Counted from the stretch's first letter, positions 44,949-54,954 are shown. The stretch is 64,000 nt of DNA from SH-MAG3 sp036374995 (GCA_036374995.1 DASUSS010000143.1:24972-88971); one strand, 5' to 3'. Made by a program: numbers and translations. Notes: generated by a model not told the origin, from the letters alone.

Positions 44949-47117
44949 ATGCGTTCAGTACGCGCAGCATTTCTGCTGCTCTGCGTTGCGATTGCGCCGC
45001 TGGCGGCGCAGGAGCGGGCGGGGCGGGCGTTCACGCCGGAGGACTGGTACCGGCTGACGACGGTCGGCTCGCCGGCGATGTCGCCGGATGGCCGGCTCGT
45101 CGCCTTCACGGTGACCACGGTGAAGGAGTCGGACAACCGGCGGCACAGCGAGGTGTGGGTGGTGCCCTCGTCGGGCGGCGAGCCGGTGCGCTACACGGCG
45201 CCGGGTCACTCATCGTCGAACCCGCGGTGGTCGCACGACGGCAAGCATCTCTTCTTCACGTCGAATCGGCCGGGCGGCCGCGGCTCGACCTGGGCACTGC
45301 GAATGGATGCGCCGGGCGGTGAGGCATTCCAGATGGACTATCAGGCGGGGTCGCGGCCGCGCAGCAATGCGTTCGTCGTGTTCACGCGCAACGGGGATGA
45401 TGACGAGGACGATGAGGACGATGAGGAGGAGGGCGAGCGTGACCCGTTCGCGCGGATGCCTGCCACCGCGCGGCCGCCACACGGCGCGGTGACGAAGCCG
45501 CTGGATCCGGCGCGGTTCGATGGCCGGCACATCGTCGACCTCGGCTACAAGCGGAATGGCCCGGGGTTCGTGCCCAACCGGCGCGAGCCCCGGACGTACG
45601 AGCCGGAGCAGATCTGGATTCAGCGCGAGGGCGATACGATCGGCACGCAGCTCACGCGTACCGCCTACTCGCACCGCAGCGTAACGGTATCACCGGATGG
45701 CCGGTGGATCGCGTTCGTTGCGGACTCGCGACTCCGCAGCGACTCCGTCGTGCAGGCGGAGCGCGACTCGATCTCCCTGCTGCCGTTCAGCACGGAGCGG
45801 GATCAGGAGATCCGCAACGACAGCGACATCTTTCTGATCCCCGTCGGCGGCGGCGAGCCGCGCCGCCTCACGAGCGCACCGGGCGACGAGCGCAGCATCG
45901 CATGGTCGCCGGACAGCCGACAGATCTCCTTCATCTCGAGCCCGCACCGCACGCAGTCGAGCCGGCTGTTCGTGGTGGCACGCGAGGGTGGCGAGCCGCG
46001 CAACATCCTGGGCGACTGGCAGCACGAGCCGGGCGGGTACGAATGGACTCCGGGCGGCGACATCCTGATGAACGCGGCCGTCGGCGGCCGCACCGCGCTG
46101 TTCCGCGTCTCGCCGCGCAACGGCCGGATGACGGAGCTCATCGGCGGCCGACGGCGCCTGAACGGTTTCTCGTACGATGAGGATTACTCCAGGGTCGCGT
46201 ACGTCGCGACCTCGGTGGACCGTCCGACGGAGCTCTTCATCGCCGACACGAACGGCCGCAACGAGCGGGCGCTGACCGCGTTCAACGAGGCGCTGAACCG
46301 GGAGATCGCGTGGCCGGAGGCGGAGCGGTTCACCTACACGTCCGTCGGCGGGCTCGAGATCGAGGCCTGGCTCCAGCGTCCGCACGGCTACGAGCGGGGC
46401 CGGAAGTATCCGCTCGTGCTGTACATCCACGGCGGCCCGCACTCGGCGTACGGCGAGGGCTGGTTCGACGAGTTCCACAACATCACGGGCGCCGGCATGT
46501 GGGTGCTCTACACGAACCCGCGCGGCTCGTCCGGCTACGGCGCGGACTTCACCTACTCGACGCGCGGCCGCTGGGGTCTGGAGGATTACGAGGACCTCAT
46601 GAAGGCGGTCGACATCGCGGCGCAGCGGCCGGACGTCGACTCGACGCGCATGGGCGTGACGGGCGGCTCGTACGGCGGCTTCATGACCGCATGGATCACG
46701 ACGAAGACGAACCGGTTCAAGGCCGCGCAGACCGACCGCATGATCAGCAACTGGCCATCCTGGTACGGTGCGTCGGATGCGCAGGGCCTCACGGAGTTCG
46801 AGTTCTACGGCAAGCCGTGGGAGAACTGGAAGATCTACGACGAGCTCTCTCCGATCCGGTATGTCGACCGCGTGCGCACGCCGACGCTCATCGTCCAGTC
46901 CGAGGAGGACCATCGCACGCCGATCGCGGACGCAGAGCAGTGGTTCACGGCGCTGAAGAAGCAGGACGTGCCCGTCGAGTTCATCCGCTACCCGCGGTCG
47001 ACGCACGACCTGTCGCGGACGGGCGAGCCGTGGCTGCTGGTCGACCGGCTATCGCGCCTGCGCCAGTGGTTCGTGCACTGGCTGAGGCCCGACGCGCAGG
47101 CGGCGGACTCGCAGTAA
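44949..47117 (+). CDS. secreted S9 family (prolyl oligopeptidase-like) peptidase
   Basis: The 722 residues comprise a signal peptide (about 1-20, ending PLAAQ), PD40-type propeller repeats (MSPDGRLVAFTV, VSPDGRWIAFVA, WSPDSRQISFIS) and a C-terminal alpha/beta hydrolase. The hydrolase has Ser574 in GGSYGG, Asp654 in QSEEDH and His686 in RSTHDL, a complete triad. It resembles acylaminoacyl/dipeptidyl peptidases. A run of 13 acidic residues interrupts the propeller near residue 152. ATG 44949 is chosen for the signal peptide and GGAG upstream. Confidence 0.92.
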   Translation: MRSVRAAFLLLCVAIAPLAAQERAGRAFTPEDWYRLTTVGSPAMSPDGRLVAFTVTTVKESDNRRHSEVWVVPSSGGEPVRYTAPGHSSSNPRWSHDGKHLFFTSNRPGGRGSTWALRMDAPGGEAFQMDYQAGSRPRSNAFVVFTRNGDDDEDDEDDEEEGERDPFARMPATARPPHGAVTKPLDPARFDGRHIVDLGYKRNGPGFVPNRREPRTYEPEQIWIQREGDTIGTQLTRTAYSHRSVTVSPDGRWIAFVADSRLRSDSVVQAERDSISLLPFSTERDQEIRNDSDIFLIPVGGGEPRRLTSAPGDERSIAWSPDSRQISFISSPHRTQSSRLFVVAREGGEPRNILGDWQHEPGGYEWTPGGDILMNAAVGGRTALFRVSPRNGRMTELIGGRRRLNGFSYDEDYSRVAYVATSVDRPTELFIADTNGRNERALTAFNEALNREIAWPEAERFTYTSVGGLEIEAWLQRPHGYERGRKYPLVLYIHGGPHSAYGEGWFDEFHNITGAGMWVLYTNPRGSSGYGADFTYSTRGRWGLEDYEDLMKAVDIAAQRPDVDSTRMGVTGGSYGGFMTAWITTKTNRFKAAQTDRMISNWPSWYGASDAQGLTEFEFYGKPWENWKIYDELSPIRYVDRVRTPTLIVQSEEDHRTPIADAEQWFTALKKQDVPVEFIRYPRSTHDLSRTGEPWLLVDRLSRLRQWFVHWLRPDAQAADSQ

Positions 47118-47124
47118 CGCGTTC

Positions 47125-47187
47125 GCGAGGGAGCGGGATCGCAGTCGGGACGGGCCGACGCCCGAACGACGGTCCCGCTCCGCTCGC
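47125..47187. terminator. large inverted repeat between convergent genes
   Basis: GCGAG GGAGCGGGA (47125-47138) pairs with TCCCGCTCC and CTCGC (47173-47187) with one bulged G. Inner GTCGG/CCGAC can pair as well. It lies 7 bp past the S9 stop and 10 bp past the cls stop, so it probably ends both transcripts; no long U-tract is visible in either direction. Confidence 0.5.
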
Positions 47188-47197
47188 GGCGCGGTGG

Positions 47198-48499
47198 CTA
47201 GTACTGCTCGGCGAAGAGGACGCAGACGCGCTCGAGCAGACGGGCACCCATGCCGCGGCGGCGCCACTTCACGCGGTCGATCTCCGTCGACTGCTCGAGA
47301 TCCAGCAGGAACGTGCGCTCCATCTGACCGGCGAAGTCGGCGTCGAGGATGCCGAGCACGTTCTCCTCGTTCAGCTCCTTGGACCGCACGTCCATGTTCG
47401 CCGACCCCACGACCGACCATTTCCCGTCCACGACGACGCCCTTGGTGTGCATCATCGTCTGCTGATACTCGTAGATGCGGACGCCGGCGTTGAGCAGCTC
47501 GGCGTAATAGCTGTGGGCGGCCTGGCGGATCGGTGCGGCATCGGTATGGTGGTCCGGCATGAGGATGCGGACGTCGACGCCGGCGCGCGCGCGCCGCGCG
47601 ACGACGCGGCGGGTGTGCTTGTCGGGGACGAAGTAGGGCGTGGTGATCCACAGCCGCTCGCGCGCGGCCAGGAAGGACAGGAAGAAGAAGAGGCGGAGCG
47701 GATGCTCTTCGCTGGATGGGGAGGAGATGATGCCGCACGAGATCACGCCGCTGCCGGGCTCGTCGGTCACGGCATCGGGAAACACGTCGTCGCCGGTCAG
47801 CACTTCGCCGGTGCAGAACGCCCACAGCTCGACGAACGCGGACTGGAGGTTGTGGGCGAGGCAGCCGTCGACGCGCACCATCGTGTCGCGCCACTCATCG
47901 CTGTTGCGTGCGTTCCCCATCCACTTGTCTCCGACCGCAGCGCCGCCGGTGAACGCGACGCGTCCGTCGATCACGATCGCGCGACGGTGGTTGCGGCGGT
48001 GGAAGCGCAGCAGCATGCCGAACGTGGGCGGACGGAACACGTCGACGCGCGCGCCGGCCTTGCGCAGGCGCTCGATGTCTTCGGCGGGTGCGCGGATCCC
48101 GCCGAGCCCATCGAGCAGCACTCGTACCTGGACGCCGGCGCGGACGCGGTCGAGCAGCGCGGCGACGAACTCGCCGCTCATCCGGCCGGGCTCCCATATG
48201 TAGACCATGAAGTGCACGGTCCGCTGCGCACCGCGGATTGCGTCCAGAATCGCGGGAAAGAACTCGTCGCCGTTGTTCAGCAGTCGTGCGGTGCCGCCGC
48301 GGCGCACGGGCACGTTGAGCAGCGCGGCGATGGAGCGGACGAAGTCGTACGAGTCGACCGGCTCGATCTCGTCCGTCCACATCCGGCGGGGCCGTCGGCC
48401 GAGCGCGAAGAAGAGCGAGATGATGGCGGTGCCAATGGCGAGCAGGCCGAGGGCGGCGAGCGCCAGGAGCCACCACGGGTGACCGAGCAGGCCGCGCAT
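47198..48499 (-). CDS. cls: cardiolipin synthase-like phospholipase D family protein
   Basis: The 433 residues comprise an N-terminal membrane helix (about 9-33) and two PLD domains. The second catalytic motif is canonical, HTKGVVVDG; the first reads HRRAIVIDG, with Arg in place of the catalytic-motif Lys of HxKx4D. Flanking segments (HFMVYIWEPGRMSGEF, NHRR..GGAAVGDKW, RSKELNEENVLGILD) fit cardiolipin synthases. It is predicted to form cardiolipin from phosphatidylglycerol or another donor at the inner membrane. It is third in a row with the EEP and M28 genes, 6 bp after EEP. Confidence 0.85.
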   Translation of the reverse strand: MRGLLGHPWWLLALAALGLLAIGTAIISLFFALGRRPRRMWTDEIEPVDSYDFVRSIAALLNVPVRRGGTARLLNNGDEFFPAILDAIRGAQRTVHFMVYIWEPGRMSGEFVAALLDRVRAGVQVRVLLDGLGGIRAPAEDIERLRKAGARVDVFRPPTFGMLLRFHRRNHRRAIVIDGRVAFTGGAAVGDKWMGNARNSDEWRDTMVRVDGCLAHNLQSAFVELWAFCTGEVLTGDDVFPDAVTDEPGSGVISCGIISSPSSEEHPLRLFFFLSFLAARERLWITTPYFVPDKHTRRVVARRARAGVDVRILMPDHHTDAAPIRQAAHSYYAELLNAGVRIYEYQQTMMHTKGVVVDGKWSVVGSANMDVRSKELNEENVLGILDADFAGQMERTFLLDLEQSTEIDRVKWRRRGMGARLLERVCVLFAEQY

Positions 48500-48505
48500 C
48501 CGGGA

Positions 48506-49477
48506 TCAGGAGCCGTTCAACTCGATGCGCGCGAGCAGCGGGTGATGATCGGAACCGAACACGGCAGGGGATCGGTCACCCTCCACCTCGTCGAGTCGCG
48601 TGACCGTCACGCTGCGGATGCGATCGTCGGGAGAACGGTACAGCACGTGGTCGAGAAGCAGCCGGAGCCGGCGGTGGAACGTGTGGCGCCACTGACCCGC
48701 GCGGCGCGCGGGATGGAACCCGGCGGCCACGAGCGCGCGGACTGCGGGGTCCGTGATGCCGAACACGGAGTTCAGGTCGGCGCCGACGATGACCGACTGC
48801 TCCTCCGGCAGCGCTCGCGCGAGCGCTTCCGCCTGCGCCGCCCTGCCCGCGCCGATGCTCCGACTCCCGCGCGGCTGATCGCGTGACACGCCGTGCGTAT
48901 CGAGGTGTGCACTCACGAACGTGAGCTCGGGGTGGCCTGCCAGGCGCGAGGTGACGGTGACACGCCGCTGGCGCACGTACGGCAGCAGGAACGCATGCGC
49001 ATCGGCGAGGCGGACGGTCGCCAGGATCGCATTGCCGCGGTCGCTCGCGTGCAACCCGTTCCGCATCGACGGTGAATAGCGCAGGCTCAATCCGTTCTTC
49101 TCCGCCAGCTCGACGACACTGGTCCGCGTCCGCTCCCGCAGCCGGCCGCCGTGGTGCAGCGATGCGGGCGCACCCGGGACCGTGTCGCCCTCACGATAGG
49201 CCTCCTGCGCGAGCACGATGAGCGGACGTGCGGGATCCGCGCCGATCCCGTCGGCACCGGAGCGCAGGCGGTCGAGCACGGCCTCGAGCCGGCCCTGTCC
49301 GATCGCCACGTTCCAGGACAGCACATCGATACCGGCGAGACGCGCCGGCGCGACGGGACCGGCGTCGATGGCGATGGGCGCACCCACGTTCTCGCGCCAC
49401 GCATCGAGCTCTTCGTGCAGCGCATCGTGCCGTGCCGGCTCGAGCCGGGTCTGGCAGTCGTTCGTCGCGTTCGCCAT
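48506..49477 (-). CDS. endonuclease/exonuclease/phosphatase family protein
   Basis: The 323 residues carry EEP-superfamily motifs in order: VLSWNVAIG, VLAQEAYR (metal-binding Glu), FVSAHLDTHG, VGADLNSVFG and the terminal FGSDHHPLLARIEL. These give the Asn, Glu, Asp/Asn and Asp-His metal and catalytic residues of DNase I/sphingomyelinase-like enzymes. No signal peptide is evident. Whether it cleaves phosphodiesters in lipid or nucleic acid is unknown; co-transcription with a cardiolipin synthase would suit a lipid role. Confidence 0.82.
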   Translation of the reverse strand: MANATNDCQTRLEPARHDALHEELDAWRENVGAPIAIDAGPVAPARLAGIDVLSWNVAIGQGRLEAVLDRLRSGADGIGADPARPLIVLAQEAYREGDTVPGAPASLHHGGRLRERTRTSVVELAEKNGLSLRYSPSMRNGLHASDRGNAILATVRLADAHAFLLPYVRQRRVTVTSRLAGHPELTFVSAHLDTHGVSRDQPRGSRSIGAGRAAQAEALARALPEEQSVIVGADLNSVFGITDPAVRALVAAGFHPARRAGQWRHTFHRRLRLLLDHVLYRSPDDRIRSVTVTRLDEVEGDRSPAVFGSDHHPLLARIELNGS

Positions 49478-49516
49478 GCCTCGGGCCGGGGCAAGATCGT
49501 TGCCAGCCAGCGGTGA

Positions 49517-51046
49517 CTACTGCCTCATCACGTTCCGGATCGCCGCCCGACCCTCCTCCGTCCACTGCGGCCGCTCCGGGCGGCTCGCCAGCTCGTGACC
49601 GAAGCGGAACAGCAGGCGCGCGACACGTGCGAGCTTGTCGCTGTCGATCGTCTCCGGCTCGTCCGATGGACGGTGATAGTCCTCGTGAAGGCCGGTCGTG
49701 AAGAAGATGGCGGGAATCTCCTTCATCGCGAAGCTGAAATGATCGGAGCGGAAGAAGAGCTGCTCCTCGGGCCACAGGTCGGGCGCGACGACGAGGCCGA
49801 GCGCCGGATTGGCGCCGCTCACGCGCTGCACGGCGGGGCCGAGCGAGGAGTAGTCCTGCCCGATCGCGACGACCGTATCGGGCGCGTTGCGGCCGACCAT
49901 GTCGATGTTGATGTTCGCGACGATCTGCGCGAGCGGAACGGTGGGCTCCTCGACGAAATGCTGCGAGCCGAGCAGACCGTCCTCCTCCGCGCTCACGAGG
50001 AGGAAGATCATGGAGCGCGCGGGCCGCTGCGCGAGCGAGGCGAATGCTTCGGCGATCTCGAGCACGGCCGTCGTACCCGACGCGTCGTCATCGGCGCCGT
50101 TGTAGATCGAATCACCCGTGGCATCGGGCTCACCGACACCGACGTGATCGATATGCGCGCTGAAGACGACATACTCGCGGCTGAGCGCGGAGTCGCTGCC
50201 GGGGAGGATCGCGACGACGTTGGGCGCCTCGGCGCTCGATCCCTCGATGGGCGTGCGCAGCGCGAGCGTCAACCCCTCGAGCGAAGTGGGCGCGGTGGCG
50301 TCGCGGATCTGATCGAGATCGAGGCCGGCAGCGCCGAACATGCGTGCAGCGGCGGCGTAGCGCAGCCCGATCACCGGCATGGGCACGGGCAGGATCTGAC
50401 CGGTCAGCTGATTCGCGAGGACGGAGATCATCGAGTCGGGGAACGCGGGTGCCATGACCAGGACGACGGCAGCGGCGCGGGCGGCGAGCGATGACTGCAG
50501 TGCAGCACCCGCGGCCATCTGCCACGCGGCGCTCCCGGTATCCGCGACGAAGAATGCGACGGGCCGCCCGGCGGCCTCCGGTGGCAGCAGCACGCCGCCG
50601 CGCGCCGGGCCGAGGAAGAGCGGCGTGCCCGCGACGGAATCGACGCGTGCGGGAATCACGAAGTAGTCGGACGCGAACTCGAGACGGTGCGTCCCGGCCC
50701 GCTCGCGCGTCTCGACGAGCACGCCCGCACGGTCCAGCGTCGACGCATCGAACGGGAACCGCTGGATGTAGGTCTCGTCGTCGCCCGCGGGCCGGAGCCC
50801 GAGACGGCGGAACTCCTCGGCCGCGTAATTCGCCGCGGCCTCGAGGCCCGGGCTGGGCGTGTCCCTGCCGCGCAGCTCGTCGCTCGCGAGGAACGCGATG
50901 CGCTGCTCGACATCCGTCGGGTTGATGGACGCGACGGCATCATCGATGCCGCCGCCCGGAGCGGGCGCAGCCGGTGGAGTCGTGGTGGCGCTGCAGCCAG
51001 CGACTGCGAGCGAGAGCAGAGCCGAGGTCAGAGTACGACGCAGCAT
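49517..51046 (-). CDS. M28 family aminopeptidase lipoprotein
   Basis: The 509 residues comprise a lipobox LAVAGC (Cys18), a Pro/Ala linker, an N-terminal helix (VEQRIAFLASDELRGRDTPSPG), a PA-like insert (about 145-250) and an M28 zinc peptidase domain. Metal-site motifs are SAHIDHVG, NGADDDASGT, SAEEDGLLGS, NIDMVGRN and HEDYHRPSDE, all intact. It is a periplasmic or surface lipoprotein likely trimming peptides. The start at ATG 51046 has only weak upstream signals; the gene is divergent from the AGCS symporter. Confidence 0.92.
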   Translation of the reverse strand: MLRRTLTSALLSLAVAGCSATTTPPAAPAPGGGIDDAVASINPTDVEQRIAFLASDELRGRDTPSPGLEAAANYAAEEFRRLGLRPAGDDETYIQRFPFDASTLDRAGVLVETRERAGTHRLEFASDYFVIPARVDSVAGTPLFLGPARGGVLLPPEAAGRPVAFFVADTGSAAWQMAAGAALQSSLAARAAAVVLVMAPAFPDSMISVLANQLTGQILPVPMPVIGLRYAAAARMFGAAGLDLDQIRDATAPTSLEGLTLALRTPIEGSSAEAPNVVAILPGSDSALSREYVVFSAHIDHVGVGEPDATGDSIYNGADDDASGTTAVLEIAEAFASLAQRPARSMIFLLVSAEEDGLLGSQHFVEEPTVPLAQIVANINIDMVGRNAPDTVVAIGQDYSSLGPAVQRVSGANPALGLVVAPDLWPEEQLFFRSDHFSFAMKEIPAIFFTTGLHEDYHRPSDEPETIDSDKLARVARLLFRFGHELASRPERPQWTEEGRAAIRNVMRQ

Positions 51047-51324
51047 TCATCCTCCATGAACGGGACCGGGGCCGCGGCGACGAGGCAGCGCGGCCGTCGG
51101 AATGTACAGCCGGTCCACCGTCGCGGGCGACTGGCTGTGACAAGAGTCTTGCACGGAGGGGGCCGGCGCGACATGTTGCCGCCTTTCCGGACTGTCACGA
51201 ACTGCCCGTGCCGGGCATCCATCTTCAGACCCGGCGGAGGTGCACCCGCGCCCGATCCGCCCGGCCCACGGCACCGTTCAGCGCGTCGCGCGGCGCGCCC
51301 CCAGAACTCTCACGAGGTGTAAGA

Positions 51325-53079
51325 ATGGAAGTTCTCGAACGACTGATCGGATTCCTCGAGGGCATCGTCTGGTGGGGGCCGACGATCGGCAGCGAGGAGA
51401 TCCCGCTCGCCGTCCTCATGCTGCTCGGGACCGGCTTCTTCCTGACCGTGCGGCTCGGCTTCATCCAGCTGAGGCGGCTCGGCCACGGCTTCGGCGTCAC
51501 GTCCGGGAAATACGATGATCCGAACGAGCCCGGCGACGTCTCGCACTTCCAGGCGCTGTCCACGGCGCTGAGCGCGACGGTCGGCATCGGCAACATCGCC
51601 GGTGTCGCGATCGCGATCCACTGGGGCGGCCCGGGTGCGCTGTTCTGGATGTGGGTGACCGCGTTCCTCGGCATGGCCACGAAGTTCTCGGAGGTCACGC
51701 TGGCGCAGCACTACCGCGTCATCGAGGCGGTCGACCGCGATCCCGCGAAGTGGGAGGGTACGGTCTCCGGCGGTCCGATGTACTACATCGAGCGCGGTCT
51801 CGGCCCATCGTGGCGGCCGCTCGCCGTCCTGTTCGCGTTCCTGCTGGGCGTCACCGCGTTCATGACCGGCAATGCGATCCAGGCGAACACGCTCGCCGAC
51901 ACGATGAACGTCCAGTGGGGCATCCCGACGTGGATCACCGGCCTCGCCAGTGCCACCGTCGTCGGCCTCGTCATCATCGGCGGCATCACGCGCATCGGTC
52001 GCGTGACCGGTATTCTCGCCCCGCTCATGGCCGCGATCTACGTCGGCGGTGCGCTCATCATCATCTTCCTGCACCTCGGCGATGTCATCCCGACGTTGGG
52101 ACTGATCTTCCGCGAGGCGTTCAATCCGACGGCGGGTGTAGCGGGCACCGGTATCGGGGCGCTGCTCGTCACGCTCATGTGGGGCGTGCGGCGCGGCCTG
52201 TTCTCGAACGAGGCCGGCCAGGGATCGGCGCCGATCGCGCACGCCGCCGCGAAGACGGACGAGCCGGTGTCCGAGGGGGTGGTCGCGCTGCTGGAGCCGT
52301 TCATCGACACGCTCGTGATCTGCACGATGACCGGACTCGTGATCATCATGACGGGCGCGTGGGATGACAAGCACCCCACACCACTCGTGCTCAGCAGCGG
52401 CGACATCTCGTGGAATGCCGATCAGCCGGACGGCTCGATCGCGCGCGGCATCGGCGCGCCCGCGGAGTTCGAGGTCCGCGACGGCCTGCCGGTCGTGTCG
52501 CAGCCGGATGGCCCGCGCTTCGCCTGGCACGACGTGCGGGTCGATCAGTTCTTCACGGATGCCGCGCAGACGGTGCCGTTCACGGGCACGATCTACCCGG
52601 CACAGGGCCGCGCCGTCTCGGCTGATGGCCAGCAGTACCCGACGCTCTATGGCAACGCCGTGCGCAACGGCGCGCCGCTCACGATGGTGGCGTTCGAGCG
52701 CGGCATCGGCCGCGCCGGTGCCGGTTTCGGGCACATGATCGTGATTCTCGGCGTGCTGCTGTTCGCGATCTCCACCGCCATCTCCTGGAGCTACTACGGC
52801 GACCGCTGCGCGAACTACCTCTTCGGCAGCGCGGCCGTGCTGCCGTACCGCGTCGTGTTCGTGATCATGCACTTCATCGGCGCCGTGCTCCCGCTGGCCT
52901 CGATCTGGGCGCTCGGCGACGTCTTCCTCGGCGTGGTCATCTTCCCGAACCTGATCGCCCTGCTGCTGCTCTCCGGCAAGGTGAAGGAGCTGACCGACAG
53001 CTACTTCGAGCGGAAGCCGTGGACCGAGAACGCCGAGGTGCACAGGCGGATCGTGGCGGAGAAGCGATCGCATCGCTGA
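51325..53079 (+). CDS. sodium:alanine/glycine symporter (AGCS family)
   Basis: The 584 residues have about 11 membrane helices with family motifs VRLGFIQLRRLGHGF, FQALSTALSATVGIGNIAGVAIAI and GVRRGLFSNEAGQGSAPIAHAAAKTDEPV. An insert of about 105 residues (roughly 345-450, beta-rich, beginning after a membrane helix) sits before the final helices and is absent from short AlsT/DagA proteins. It imports small neutral amino acids with Na+; peptidases encoded nearby could supply them. ATG 51325 is preferred over longer in-frame extensions without family similarity. Confidence 0.92.
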   Translation: MEVLERLIGFLEGIVWWGPTIGSEEIPLAVLMLLGTGFFLTVRLGFIQLRRLGHGFGVTSGKYDDPNEPGDVSHFQALSTALSATVGIGNIAGVAIAIHWGGPGALFWMWVTAFLGMATKFSEVTLAQHYRVIEAVDRDPAKWEGTVSGGPMYYIERGLGPSWRPLAVLFAFLLGVTAFMTGNAIQANTLADTMNVQWGIPTWITGLASATVVGLVIIGGITRIGRVTGILAPLMAAIYVGGALIIIFLHLGDVIPTLGLIFREAFNPTAGVAGTGIGALLVTLMWGVRRGLFSNEAGQGSAPIAHAAAKTDEPVSEGVVALLEPFIDTLVICTMTGLVIIMTGAWDDKHPTPLVLSSGDISWNADQPDGSIARGIGAPAEFEVRDGLPVVSQPDGPRFAWHDVRVDQFFTDAAQTVPFTGTIYPAQGRAVSADGQQYPTLYGNAVRNGAPLTMVAFERGIGRAGAGFGHMIVILGVLLFAISTAISWSYYGDRCANYLFGSAAVLPYRVVFVIMHFIGAVLPLASIWALGDVFLGVVIFPNLIALLLLSGKVKELTDSYFERKPWTENAEVHRRIVAEKRSHR

Positions 53080-53157
53080 CCGTTCCCGGCGCCCGCCTGC
53101 GTCACGGCGGGGGAGTGCCCATTTTGCAGTGGCGTGACAAACGGCCGGGGCGCGCGA

Positions 53158-53199
53158 GGAGCCCCACCGGATACTGGAGATCCGGTGGGGCTCCTTCAT
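53158..53199 (+). terminator. terminator after the AGCS symporter gene
   Basis: A perfect 15-bp stem (53158-53172 with 53180-53194) with a 7-nt loop is followed by TTCATCC. It lies 79 bp after the symporter stop and 52 bp past the 3' end of the convergent SulP gene, so it may serve both strands. Confidence 0.7.
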
Positions 53200-53245
53200 C
53201 CCCGGCGTTGCGGACGGCGATCCACCGCAGAGAACCAGCGGAAGC

Positions 53246-54907
53246 TCACCTCCCCGCGGGAGCTTCCAGGCTCACGGATCGGACCGCCTCGATCGCCTCC
53301 GCCGGCGTGCCGAACAGGTTGTCCTCGCCGATCTCATCGAGCAGGCCGGTGCGTTCCATGACGACCATCGGCTGCGCGTGCACGCCGGTCACGGCGACAC
53401 GCGTGCCCTCGGAGCGGGCGCGGCGGATCAGGCCGCGCAGCGCATTGATGCCGGTGGAGTCGATGGCGGGGACGTTGCGCATGATCAGGATCAGTGCGCG
53501 GGGCGGCGCCGAGATCGAGTTGATGGTCTCCTTGAACTTCTCGGCCGCGCCGAAGAAGAACGGCCCGTTGATCTCGTACAGTGCGACGCCGGCGGGCAAT
53601 TCGGGGAGCGGGTGGACGCCGCCGTTCGTGTCCTCCTCGAACTCGCGGCGCACGGCACTGATGTTCGTGACCTCGGACATCCGCTTCATGAAGAGGAACG
53701 CGGCGAGCACGACGCCGGCCTCGATGGCGACCGTGAGATCGATCAGCACGGTGAGCACGAACGTGGTGAGGAGTACGGCGATGTCGCTGCGCGGACCGCT
53801 GAACTCGGCAACGAACGTGCGCCACTCGCTCATGTGGTAGGCGACGACGATGAGGATCGATGCGAGCGCGGCGAGCGGGATGTACGCGACCCAGCGGCCG
53901 AAGAAGATGCCGACGAGCAGGATCGTGAGCGCGTGGACGATGCCGGCGACCGGGGTGCGTCCCCCGCTGCGCACGTTCGTCGCCGTGCGCGCGATGGCGC
54001 CGGTGGCGGGCATGCCGCCGAAGAGCGGCGCGACGACGTTGGCCACGCCCTGGCCGACGAGCTCGACATTCGAGCGGTGCCGCATGCCGGTCATGCCGTC
54101 GGCGACGACCGCCGACAGGAGCGACTCGACGCCGCCGAGCAGCGCGATCGTGAACGCGGGACCGACCAGCTGGCGGACGAGATCGAACGATACGTCGGGG
54201 ACGGTCGGCCGCGGAATGCCGATGGTCAGAGCCCCGAACCGGCTGCCGATCGTCTCGACATCGAGGCCGAGCAGCGGTACGGCTGCCATCGCGACGAGAA
54301 CGGCTACGAACGGTGACGGAATCGTGCGGCTGATCCGCGGCCAGCCGACGACCAGCGCGAGCGCGAGCGCGGCCACGATCAGGGCGTCGGGATTGATCGT
54401 GCCGATGTGCTCGGCGTACGCGGACCACTTCTCGAGGAACTCGGCCGGCACGTCGTTCATCGTGAGACCGAGCAGGTCACGCACCTGACTGGAGGCGATC
54501 ACGACGGCGATACCGCTCGTGAAGCCGGTCGTGACCGGGAACGGGATGAACTTGATGGCCGCGCCGAGCCGGACGGCTCCCATCGCGATCAGGATGAATC
54601 CAGCCATCACGGTCGCGAGCGTGAGGCCGGGAACGCCGTACTGCTGGACGATGCCGTAGACGATCACGACGAACGCGCCGGTCGGGCCGCCGATCTGCAC
54701 GCGCGAGCCGCCCAGCGCAGAGATCAGGAATCCGGCAACGATGGCGGTGTAGAGTCCGAACTCGGGCGGGAGTCCGGACGCTATGGCGAACGCGATGGCG
54801 AGCGGCAGCGCGACGATGCCGACGATGACGCCCGCCGTGACGTCGCTCAGTGCCTGTTTTCGCGTGTAGCCGCGAAGCGCGTAGATGAGCTCGGGTGCGC
54901 GCTTCAC
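53246..54907 (-). CDS. SulP family anion transporter with STAS domain
   Basis: The 553 residues have about 10-12 membrane helices with the SulP signature AGVIVGIVALPLAIAFAIASGLPPEFGLYTAIVAGFLISALGGSR split over the first helices. GQGVANVVAPLFGGMPATGAIARTATNVRSGGRTP follows, then a C-terminal STAS domain (about 435-550). This group includes sulfate, bicarbonate and dicarboxylate transporters, and the substrate cannot be read from sequence. The start is GTG 54907; a good promoter and a palindrome lie upstream. Confidence 0.93.
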   Translation of the reverse strand: MKRAPELIYALRGYTRKQALSDVTAGVIVGIVALPLAIAFAIASGLPPEFGLYTAIVAGFLISALGGSRVQIGGPTGAFVVIVYGIVQQYGVPGLTLATVMAGFILIAMGAVRLGAAIKFIPFPVTTGFTSGIAVVIASSQVRDLLGLTMNDVPAEFLEKWSAYAEHIGTINPDALIVAALALALVVGWPRISRTIPSPFVAVLVAMAAVPLLGLDVETIGSRFGALTIGIPRPTVPDVSFDLVRQLVGPAFTIALLGGVESLLSAVVADGMTGMRHRSNVELVGQGVANVVAPLFGGMPATGAIARTATNVRSGGRTPVAGIVHALTILLVGIFFGRWVAYIPLAALASILIVVAYHMSEWRTFVAEFSGPRSDIAVLLTTFVLTVLIDLTVAIEAGVVLAAFLFMKRMSEVTNISAVRREFEEDTNGGVHPLPELPAGVALYEINGPFFFGAAEKFKETINSISAPPRALILIMRNVPAIDSTGINALRGLIRRARSEGTRVAVTGVHAQPMVVMERTGLLDEIGEDNLFGTPAEAIEAVRSVSLEAPAGR

Positions 54908-54954
54908 GGATGTGACCGCAGGACCAATCCAGTCATCCGCTGAAGGAACGCCGA

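Noticed and set aside
51310..53199. 629-codon minus-strand frame opposite the AGCS symporter
   Set aside because: Charged low-complexity shadow translation; the plus strand encodes clear membrane helices.
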